From: Mycolicibacterium moriokaense
Lineage (GTDB): Bacteria > Actinomycetota > Actinomycetes > Mycobacteriales > Mycobacteriaceae
Assembly (NCBI RefSeq): GCF_010726085.1
Contig: NZ_AP022560.1
Location: 930,001-994,000, forward strand
DNA length: 64,000 bases
Reading direction: 5' to 3'
The notes beneath the pieces were generated by a model, which did no database searches, had not been told where the DNA came from, and saw only the letters and a program-made list of their open reading frames with translations. Below are positions 38,158 to 44,635 of the stretch, piece after piece (within the stretch, counting starts at the first letter, position 1; every line of letters begins with the position of its first letter). A program made the translations under genes and the position numbers.

Positions 38158-39144
38158 ATGACGCGTTTCGGCTACACCCTCATGACCGAACAGAGCGGTC
38201 CTAAAGAACTTGTCAGTTATGCCGTTTCGGCGGAACGCGTGGGCTTCGACTTCGAGGTCTCGTCCGACCACTACTTTCCCTGGTTGTCGTCACAGGGGCA
38301 CGCCCCATATGCGTGGTCGGTGCTCGGGGCGGTCGCCCATGCGACCGAGCATGTCGAGCTGATGACGTACGTGACCTGCCCGACGATGCGCTACCACCCC
38401 GCGATCGTCGCGCAGAAGGCCGCCACCACACAGATCCTCGCCGACGGCCGCTTCACCCTCGGCCTGGGCAGCGGCGAGAACCTGAACGAACACGTCGTCG
38501 GCAAGAGCTGGCCGACGGTGGGCCGGCGCCAGGAGATGCTGCGCGAGGCCATCCAGATCATCCGCGAGTTGTTCACCGGCGAACTCGTCGACTGGAAGGG
38601 CGACCACTTCGAAGTGGACTCCGCCCGCCTCTGGGACGTTCCGGAAACCCCGGTCGCCATCGCCACCGCGGTTTCGGGTGAGCGCTCGGTGGAGACGTTC
38701 GCGCCCCTGTCCGACCATTTGATCGCCGTAGAGCCGAACAAGGATCTCGTCGACGAATGGCACGACGCCAGGCGTGCGACCGGACTATCGGGCGAGGTGC
38801 GAGTCATCGGTCAGATACCGATCTGCTGGGACCCCGACCGCAACGCTGCCGTCGCGCGGGCGCACGACCAGTTCCGGTGGTTCGGAGGCGGCTGGGCGGT
38901 CAACTCCGATCTGCCGACGACAGCCGGTTTCGACGGTGCGACACAGTTTGTGCGGCCCGAGGATGTCGCCGAATCCATCCCGTGCGGACCGGATCTCGAT
39001 GCGATCGTCGATGCGGTGCGCGAGTACTGGGAAGCGGGATTCACCGATATCGCCATGGTGCAGATCGGTGATGAGGGCCAGGACCTGTTCCTCAAGGAAG
39101 CGGCAGGACCACTGTTGGAAAAGCTGAGAAGCGAATCTCAGTAA
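38158..39144 (+). CDS. F420-dependent LLM-class oxidoreductase (TIGR03557-like)
   Basis: 328 aa starting MTRFGYTLMTEQSGPKELV at 38158; a GTG 24 bases upstream is in frame. TIM-barrel luciferase-like fold with EVSSDHYFPWLSSQGHAPYA, LGLGSGENLNEHVVG and IAVEPNKDLVDEWHDARRAT, closest to the F420-dependent glucose-6-phosphate dehydrogenase (FGD) group. It would use F420 to oxidise or reduce an unknown substrate. It stands alone, followed by a 50-aa gene on the same strand. Confidence 0.85.
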   Translation: MTRFGYTLMTEQSGPKELVSYAVSAERVGFDFEVSSDHYFPWLSSQGHAPYAWSVLGAVAHATEHVELMTYVTCPTMRYHPAIVAQKAATTQILADGRFTLGLGSGENLNEHVVGKSWPTVGRRQEMLREAIQIIRELFTGELVDWKGDHFEVDSARLWDVPETPVAIATAVSGERSVETFAPLSDHLIAVEPNKDLVDEWHDARRATGLSGEVRVIGQIPICWDPDRNAAVARAHDQFRWFGGGWAVNSDLPTTAGFDGATQFVRPEDVAESIPCGPDLDAIVDAVREYWEAGFTDIAMVQIGDEGQDLFLKEAAGPLLEKLRSESQ

Positions 39145-39171
39145 CCTCGTAACGAAACTGAAAGGCGAATC

Positions 39172-39324
39172 ATGCCCAAAGGTAAGGGAATTTACGACGA
39201 CGAGCCGGACAACGACAAGAAGGGCGGACGGCCAGGACCCACCGATCAGGGCAAGGAGGGCGGCATGGCCACCCGAGAGAACGCGCCGGATGTCGCCGAA
39301 ACCGGGAGCGAGCCCACGGCCTGA
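39172..39324 (+). CDS. Small hydrophilic protein, 50 aa
   Basis: Starts MPKGKGIYDDEPDNDKKGGR and ends EPTA. AAAGG lies eight bases before the ATG, and the codons are GC-ending. The composition (Lys, Asp, Gly, Pro, no Cys or hydrophobic core) indicates a disordered protein. It lies 27 bases after the F420 enzyme and is convergent with the next gene. Short proteins of this type recur in mycobacteria as hypothetical proteins. No function known. Confidence 0.6.
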   Translation: MPKGKGIYDDEPDNDKKGGRPGPTDQGKEGGMATRENAPDVAETGSEPTA

Positions 39325-39327
39325 CGG

Positions 39328-39999
39328 CTACTGCGCGTCGCGTCCTTCGCGACTGCGGCGATAGGCGGCGCGCCGAAAATCGGCGAGCCACCGAGGGGCG
39401 AGTTGCACGTCGCAATCACTGTGCAGCGCAGGGTCGAAGGCGATATCGTCCTGGCTGGGGTCGACGTGGCGCAGGGTCAGTCGGGCCAGTGGACGAAACT
39501 CGCCCCGGCCCGGCGCTTGTTCGATGTCGAATTGGATTCCACCGGAATCGATTTCGGCTTCAATGGTGTCGAGGGATAAGCCGTCCGCGCTGATTGCGGA
39601 CGCGAGCCGCGCCCGCACCCACCACACGCGTCCGCGGTAGCGCAACGGCATCAGGCTGGAAAGCGTGGCACCGGACCATGACGTGGCCGGCGCAAGGATG
39701 AAGCGGCTACCGCCGAAAGTCGATGCCAGCAGCACATCCCAGGGTCCACACGAGCTCAGATCCGGCGGCGGGGGAATGCGGAACGCCAAACCCACGACGT
39801 CGGGCCCGCCACCGGGCACACCGACTCCCTTGGACACTCGCGCGATGACGTCACACGACCTCATCGGCAATCCGTCGGCGTCCAGCGCTGTGCGCTCGAG
39901 GATGCCTTCTGCGAGCACGCCGGCGGGATGGAAGAGGCGACCACCGCGTACTGCGGCGCCGATCTTCACGGGCAACGCTGCCACATCAGAAACCTGCAC
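39328..39999 (-). CDS. Conserved mycobacterial protein of unknown function, possibly catalase-fold-like
   Basis: 223 aa. Recognisable blocks are LFHPAGVLAEGILER, VIARVSKGVGVPGGGPDVVG and LAFRIPPPP. Their order loosely recalls the start of heme catalases (H-A-x-G... ARFS-x-G ... D-x-x-G-x-A-x-K), but the distal His/Asn and the proximal Tyr are not evident. From memory, related proteins are often labelled phosphodiesterase without support. It has no signal or membrane segment and is divergent from the methyltransferase at 40133. Treat as unknown. Confidence 0.65.
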   Translation of the reverse strand: MQVSDVAALPVKIGAAVRGGRLFHPAGVLAEGILERTALDADGLPMRSCDVIARVSKGVGVPGGGPDVVGLAFRIPPPPDLSSCGPWDVLLASTFGGSRFILAPATSWSGATLSSLMPLRYRGRVWWVRARLASAISADGLSLDTIEAEIDSGGIQFDIEQAPGRGEFRPLARLTLRHVDPSQDDIAFDPALHSDCDVQLAPRWLADFRRAAYRRSREGRDAQ

Positions 40000-40132
40000 A
40001 GATCTGGTGTGCCCAAACGAACGTGCCGCAAAACTGCGCCCGGGCGTTTAACAAGCCCGATACGGGGCATTAATCCACGGCGCTGCTGAGACGTAGCAGC
40101 GCGCACTGTCGAAGCCGTCGAAAGGTCTATGT

Positions 40133-40825
40133 GTGACAACCGCTTACACCGACGCAGATAATGTGATCGCGTCGGCGGGCGTCTACGCCCCGCAGGAAGA
40201 CACCCAATTCCTCATCGATGTGATGGAGAAGACCGGGCTGGCAGAAGGCCGCCGCGTCGCCGACTTGTGCACCGGAAGTGGTGCGGTGGCGATCGCCGCG
40301 GGCCAACTAGGAGCGTCGCAGGTCACCGCATTCGATGTGTGCCCGCAATCCGTCCGGTGTGCGCGAATGAATGCCGCACGCGTCGGCGTCGACGTGGACA
40401 TCCGCCTCGGCTCATGGGCGCGCGCAGCGGAGTTCGGCCCGTTCGACCTGGTTGTCAGCAATCCGCCGTACGTCCCGCACGATCCCGACGCCGGGTGCGC
40501 ACCATTGTCGTCGGACGTCGGGCCTGCGCGCGCCTGGGATGCCGGTCAAGACGGCCGCCTTGTCCTGGACCCGCTGTGCGCGTCGATACCTCAATTGCTG
40601 GCTCCCGGCGGCACCTTTCTCGTGGTGCACTCGGAATTCGCGGTGCCGCGTCAAACGCTGGCTGCGCTGGCTGAGGCTGGTCTGGACGCGGAAATCGTGG
40701 CGTACCAATGGATTCCGTTCGGCCCCGTGCTGACGTCGCGGGCTGCGTGGCTGGAAGAGACGGGCAGGCTGGAGCCCGGTCGACGTGAGGAAGAACTCGT
40801 GGTGATCAGGGCGGAAAGGCCATGA
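40133..40825 (+). CDS. HemK2/MTQ2-type protein methyltransferase
   Basis: 230 aa from GTG 40133, with AAAGG eight bases upstream. The SAM motif is VADLCTGSGAVAIAAGQLGA, and the N6-amide/amine signature NPPY occurs in DLVVSNPPYVPHDPDAG. The size matches one-domain HemK2-like enzymes that methylate glutamine in release factors or other proteins, not full PrmC (about 290 aa with an N-terminal helical domain). Its stop overlaps the start of the CDGSH gene by four bases, so the two are co-translated. Confidence 0.84.
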   Translation: MTTAYTDADNVIASAGVYAPQEDTQFLIDVMEKTGLAEGRRVADLCTGSGAVAIAAGQLGASQVTAFDVCPQSVRCARMNAARVGVDVDIRLGSWARAAEFGPFDLVVSNPPYVPHDPDAGCAPLSSDVGPARAWDAGQDGRLVLDPLCASIPQLLAPGGTFLVVHSEFAVPRQTLAALAEAGLDAEIVAYQWIPFGPVLTSRAAWLEETGRLEPGRREEELVVIRAERP

Positions 40826-41040
40826 CCGATACGCCGATGCGCACCGTGCGGATCGTCCCCAACGGCCCCCTGATGGTGGAGGGCCCGGTGTGCATCGACA
40901 TGCCCGACGGCCGCACGGTGCAATCCGACCGGTTCATGGTCGCGATCTGCACCTGTCGCCGCAGCAAGGACTATCCGATGTGCGACACCAGCCACCGCTG
41001 CCGTCCGCGCAGCAAGTCGTCAGCTCAGCGGGCGACGTAG
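40822..41040 (+). CDS. CDGSH-type iron-sulfur protein
   Basis: 72 aa. The [2Fe-2S] site is CTCRRSKDYPMCDTSH: Cys43, Cys45, Cys54 and His58, the 3Cys-1His CDGSH arrangement with Thr in place of Gly in the name motif. An N-terminal beta part (TVRIVPNGPLMVEGPVCI) is typical of short bacterial members. It overlaps the methyltransferase stop by four bases, and its 3' end overlaps the convergent diiron gene by 21 bases. Likely role is electron or cluster transfer, perhaps to the neighbouring diiron protein. Confidence 0.86.
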   Translation: MTDTPMRTVRIVPNGPLMVEGPVCIDMPDGRTVQSDRFMVAICTCRRSKDYPMCDTSHRCRPRSKSSAQRAT

Positions 41041-42039
41041 CGACGAGCGTCCCGCCGTCCAGCACTCCATCAGTCGATCCGCCAGGCGGTCCTCGACGAG
41101 GTCGCGGGCCCGGATCCCGAACACGATGTCCCTCTCCAAATGCGGTTCGCGGGTGACGAGATCGCCGACGACGTCTGTGCGCACCACCTGTTCGTGCACC
41201 GCATCGGCCACCACGTGCTCGGCGTAGAACGTCACACACGGTTCGGGGGCGTTCATCCGCCGCAGGGCGTCTACCAGCCTGCGTGAGCCTGGCGAGGACG
41301 TGATCTCTGTCGACGCGAAATGACCGATCGTGGCACCGCGCAATTCACGATGCAGCCCGAACATCGACATGAGATTGACCGACGCCAACGCTTCGGCGGG
41401 AACATAGTCGAGATAGCCAAGGTAGGAGGCATCGAGGCCGGCGGCATCCATCAGCTCGGCGTACAGATGCTGGTGCACCTGATCGCTGCGGCCCCCGCCG
41501 TACTCGTCGAACTCGACCGCCACGAACGCCGCCTTCGCAGGCCCGTTGAGGCGGGGGATCGCCCACGCGTGCGGGTCACCTTCCTTGAGGTGATAGAGCG
41601 AGCGGTGCACGAAGTACTCCTGCATCTGCTCCCAGGTGCCGTGGTCGCGTAGGTAGTACGACGGGCCGTTCCCGTCGGCGGGCTCGCGCGAGATGGCATC
41701 CATTTCCGCCGCTGCGGTGTCGTCGGTCGAGATGTTGCCGACGTCGCGCCGCACAGCGCTCAGGAATGTGTCCTCGAGGCGTCCGCGCAAATGCAGCAGC
41801 GACGGATTCCACTCCCAGCGCGGATTGACCGAGTCGAAGCCGCGGTAGTGCAACTCGTAGCAGACGTACAGCGCGAGTTGCAGGTCCAGTCCGTAGGGAT
41901 CCGCCTCAGAGACAGGGACGTCGATGGCTCGGGTATGCAGCGCTGGCCGCTGACGTGCGAGGGTGTCCAGGATCATCGCTGATACGGGGCCGACAGCGCG
42001 CGGCAGGGCGGGTTCGATCAAAGTCGACGGCAAAGTCAC
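41020..42039 (-). CDS. Iron-containing heme-oxygenase-like (HDO) redox protein
   Basis: 339 aa from GTG 42039. Blocks typical of heme-oxygenase-like diiron proteins are present: CYELHYRGFDSV (Glu62, His64), EYFVHRSLYHLKEGDPHAW, VEFDEYGGGR, HQHLYAELMDAAGL, and FYAEHVVADAVHEQ near residue 280. The family includes oxidative enzymes such as SznF and UndA, using two irons and O2. The reaction here is unknown. It lies tail to tail with the CDGSH gene, overlapping by 21 bases, so the two may be linked in function. Confidence 0.78.
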   Translation of the reverse strand: MTLPSTLIEPALPRAVGPVSAMILDTLARQRPALHTRAIDVPVSEADPYGLDLQLALYVCYELHYRGFDSVNPRWEWNPSLLHLRGRLEDTFLSAVRRDVGNISTDDTAAAEMDAISREPADGNGPSYYLRDHGTWEQMQEYFVHRSLYHLKEGDPHAWAIPRLNGPAKAAFVAVEFDEYGGGRSDQVHQHLYAELMDAAGLDASYLGYLDYVPAEALASVNLMSMFGLHRELRGATIGHFASTEITSSPGSRRLVDALRRMNAPEPCVTFYAEHVVADAVHEQVVRTDVVGDLVTREPHLERDIVFGIRARDLVEDRLADRLMECWTAGRSSLRRPLS

Positions 42040-42100
42040 AGGTCATTAATGCCCGACCTGATAGCGGGTCAAACTAGTGAGCGGAAATTTGCTCAGTCGC

Positions 42101-43003
42101 TTACTTTGCTGCGACGTCCTTCGTCGTGCGCCGGCTTCTGAGGGCGGTCCCGACCTTGCTGAGCAGGTTTTCCAAGCGAGTCATCCCGATACGGGAGACC
42201 GACTCGACGATGTTGTAGGCGCGAGCCGGTGCGATTCGCGAGAGCTTGTCGAACATGAAGGCATCGGGTCCTATCAGGATCCGCGCCTTACCCTGCTCCA
42301 CCCCACGGTGGATCACCTCGGCCGCCTTGTCCGGCTCGGTCATCGTGATCGCCGCGAACTGCTCGGCCATCTCGTCCTTGCTCGGACCATTGGGGTCCAC
42401 CTTGACGCGCGAATTGCGGACGATGTTCGTGTTGACTCCGCCGGGATGCACGGTGATGGCCGTGACGCCGGTGCCGCGCAACTCGTGTCGCAGCGAGTCG
42501 GTGTAGCCGCGTACCGCGAACTTCGCTGAGCAGTAAGCGCTTTGGTTCGGCACCGCCATCAGACCGTAGATGCTGGAGGTGTTGACGATGGCGCCGTCGC
42601 CCTGCTCGACGAGGATGGGCAGAAACGCCCGGGTTCCGTTGATGACACCACCGAAGTTGATGTCCCAGAGCCACTGGTCGTCCTCGGGCGCCCCGTCGAG
42701 CACTGTCCCGGCGACCGCCACACCGGCGTTGTTGAATACGGCGGCGATCGGGGTCGGTGCCCATTCGCGGACTTCGGCGGCGAAGTCGCGCTGCGCATCG
42801 GCGTCGCGGACGTCGAGCACACGCAGCAGGGTGGGCCCGTTCAGCAAGTCGGCGGTTTCCTTCAGGCCGGCCTCGTCGATGTCAGCGATGGCGACCGCGC
42901 AGTCGTGCGACGACAGGCGCCGCGCCAGGGCGCGGCCGATGCCGGACGCCGCTCCGGTGATGACGACGGTACGGCCGCTGATCGTGCGCTTGGACTTGCT
43001 CAT
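42101..43003 (-). CDS. Short-chain dehydrogenase/reductase
   Basis: 300 aa from ATG 43003 (MSKSKRTISGRTVVITGAAS); the open frame reaches further back across the tRNA scar but is not coding there. Classical SDR features are VVITGAASGIGRALARRL (Gly motif), FNNAGVA (NNAG), IVNTSSIYG (catalytic Ser) and YCSAKFAV (Tyr-x3-Lys). The C-terminal 60 residues carry a basic tail. Likely reduces or oxidises a lipid or steroid alcohol. It is the last chromosomal gene before the island. Confidence 0.88.
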   Translation of the reverse strand: MSKSKRTISGRTVVITGAASGIGRALARRLSSHDCAVAIADIDEAGLKETADLLNGPTLLRVLDVRDADAQRDFAAEVREWAPTPIAAVFNNAGVAVAGTVLDGAPEDDQWLWDINFGGVINGTRAFLPILVEQGDGAIVNTSSIYGLMAVPNQSAYCSAKFAVRGYTDSLRHELRGTGVTAITVHPGGVNTNIVRNSRVKVDPNGPSKDEMAEQFAAITMTEPDKAAEVIHRGVEQGKARILIGPDAFMFDKLSRIAPARAYNIVESVSRIGMTRLENLLSKVGTALRSRRTTKDVAAK

Positions 43004-43185
43004 TCTTGCTGTTCCTCGACTTGTATGTGGTAGGCGGGGCCCGACGGATTTGGGACAGCGTAACTGGTGTCTGGGCCACGCGGCAGTGGTCGTAGTCGGG
43101 ATGACAGCGTCAGCCGCCGCAGGCTCGAGTCTCATCAAAGCTGGGGCGGATTTCCGCCAGAGGCTTTCTGCCTGCGACGACGCGA

Positions 43186-43230
43186 GTCGGGGTGGCGGGA
43201 TTCGAACCCACGACCTCTTCGTCCCGAACC
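43186..43230 (-). other. 3' half of tRNA-Pro (CGG): attachment-site scar
   Basis: On the minus strand the sequence from TTCGGGACGAAG through the T-arm GGGTTCGAATCCCGC to the acceptor CACCCCGA matches the 3' half of a tRNA-Pro with anticodon CGG: half the anticodon arm, variable loop, T-arm and acceptor strand. Upstream there is no matching anticodon 5' strand, D-arm or CGGGGTG acceptor, so it is not a functional gene. Such fragments are the att copy left when an element integrates into a tRNA 3' end. The intact tRNA should lie at the far, higher-coordinate end. Confidence 0.8.
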
Positions 43231-43597
43231 ACGACACCAGCGAGTTCGACTGAGTTGGTTGTGTTGTCTCGGGCAACAAGTACCAGGTCATCGTCGTTGG
43301 TGGCGTTGGGTGATGTCGGCGACATCAAGTGCCGCTGCGAACTGACTGCGGACTGGAGGGCTGCATCGGTGGCCCGGAAAGGCGCCATGCATCGTGCCGG
43401 ATTCCTGGGAGGCAGTCGGCATCGGATCAGCTTGTGCACAGAAGTGCACCATCGAGACGCCGGGGCGCGCCTCGCCAATCCACTCGGGATGTGACTATTC
43501 AGCCACGGTGGGGATGGTAAGTGGCACTGCTGCGACGACTCGACACGTCGGTCTGGTGTGCGAAAGTAACGGCAACGGCAAACGGACAGGGGGCTCT
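43231..43597. other. Gene-free stretch at the left edge of the island
   Basis: No frame shows coding composition on either strand. It follows the tRNA-Pro scar and leads to the gene at 43598, with an AGGGGG ribosome-binding site at its end. It probably contains that gene's promoter and decayed element DNA. Confidence 0.5.
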
Positions 43598-44170
43598 GTG
43601 CCGCACGATAAAGATGGCAAGTACGTGGAGATGCAGGACGCCTACGACGCGTGGGAACCATTCGCTGTTGAGATCTTGCTTTCGGCGGCCGAGCGCTACC
43701 ACGGCTTCGTCACCTATACCCAGCTCGCCGATTACGTGAAGGACAAGTCTGGCATTACCCACAACGCCCTGGTGCAGAACTGGGTTGGCAATCTCCTGGG
43801 GCGTGTCATCGAGGTCTGCACCGCGAACGGATGGCCGCAGCTCACGTCTCTGTGCGTCACCTCGGACGGCACGGTTGGTCCCGGTTACAAGTTCGCGCTG
43901 CTAGCAGCCGAGAGCAACCGGCAGAACGTTGACGGCGACCCTAGCCTTGAGCATCTCGATGACCACGCGGCTAAAGAGCGGTTTGAGTGCTACAGATTCT
44001 TCGGTGCGGAGTTGCCGCCCGATGGCGGTCGGCCGGCACTCACGCCTAAGGCGCAGGCGACGCGGGAGTACAAACGCGCGCTGGCTAAGCGTGCTGAACC
44101 GCCGAAGTTTTGCCCCGAGCATCCCTGGATAGCATTGCCGACGAGCGGGGTATGTGACGACTGCGAGTAG
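43598..44170 (+). CDS. Unknown island protein with putative C-terminal zinc ligands
   Basis: 190 aa from GTG 43598, with AGGGGG six bases upstream; codon use is poor further upstream in the same frame. The N-terminal part (YTQLADYVKDKSGITHN, NWVGNLLGRVIEVCTANGWP, LTSLCVTSDGTVGPGY) looks like a small helical/winged DNA-binding domain. The C-terminus FCPEHPWIALPTSGVCDDCE offers three Cys and one His for zinc. Similar short proteins occur beside restriction genes. Could be a regulator of the adjacent restriction-modification enzyme; not established. Confidence 0.6.
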   Translation: MPHDKDGKYVEMQDAYDAWEPFAVEILLSAAERYHGFVTYTQLADYVKDKSGITHNALVQNWVGNLLGRVIEVCTANGWPQLTSLCVTSDGTVGPGYKFALLAAESNRQNVDGDPSLEHLDDHAAKERFECYRFFGAELPPDGGRPALTPKAQATREYKRALAKRAEPPKFCPEHPWIALPTSGVCDDCE

Positions 44171-44635
44171 GCGCAGGACTGGTGCCAGCCCCGTCGGCAA
44201 ACCTGGCGCTTGGTGAGCGTGTCGTTCACGGTATTACTCAACCCCATTCGTTAGGCATGCTAACTACGCTAAGGATCTGAGCGGCCAAACCCAAACAGCG
44301 TCTTTGTGACGTTGCGAGATCGTCGCGTCCATGTTGCAAGTTGTCGTGAACAGCAACGGATCGCCTCGGATACCAGCGGACTGCACGTGCAGGTAGAGGC
44401 CCTGAAAACGAACCGCTACGAATATCTCCGGGCGTTCTCAGCAACTTTGCCTAGCTGAACACGCGGGTCCGATTCCCGTCATCGGCTCCGCGCTGGACAG
44501 GCATTCTTTGCCGGTTGTCCCTCGGCTGAGACGGGCGGTCCCGTAAGGGTTCCGAGCTGGCGGGATACATCGCACCGGCAGCAATGATAGGAGCGTCCAC
44601 AAAAATCGTCACAACCTCGGCCTAGGCTGCTTCCC
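44171..44635. other. Gene-free stretch with a second tRNA fragment
   Basis: No coding frame is convincing. It contains GTTAG-N5-CTAAC at 44250-44264, a tRNA-Gly-like 3' fragment at 44453-44489 (listed separately), and presumably the promoter of the restriction-modification gene at 44636. Confidence 0.5.
44453..44489 (+). other. tRNA-Gly-like 3' fragment (possible second att scar)
   Basis: AGCTGAACACGCGGG, the T-loop TCCGATT, CCCGT and CATCGGCTCC reproduce the 3' end of an actinobacterial tRNA-Gly (T-stem pairs fully, one G-T) with a few changes, including TCC for TTC in the T-loop. No 5' half precedes it. Most likely a diverged attachment-site remnant of another integration, or part of an element's attP. 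Confidence 0.45.

Noticed and set aside
43186..43260. A complete functional tRNA-Pro gene
   Set aside because: Only the anticodon loop onward is present; there is no D-arm, no 5' acceptor strand and no 5' anticodon stem.
43192..43494. Small plus-strand frames across and after the tRNA scar
   Set aside because: Their composition is not coding-like and they run through the tRNA fragment itself.
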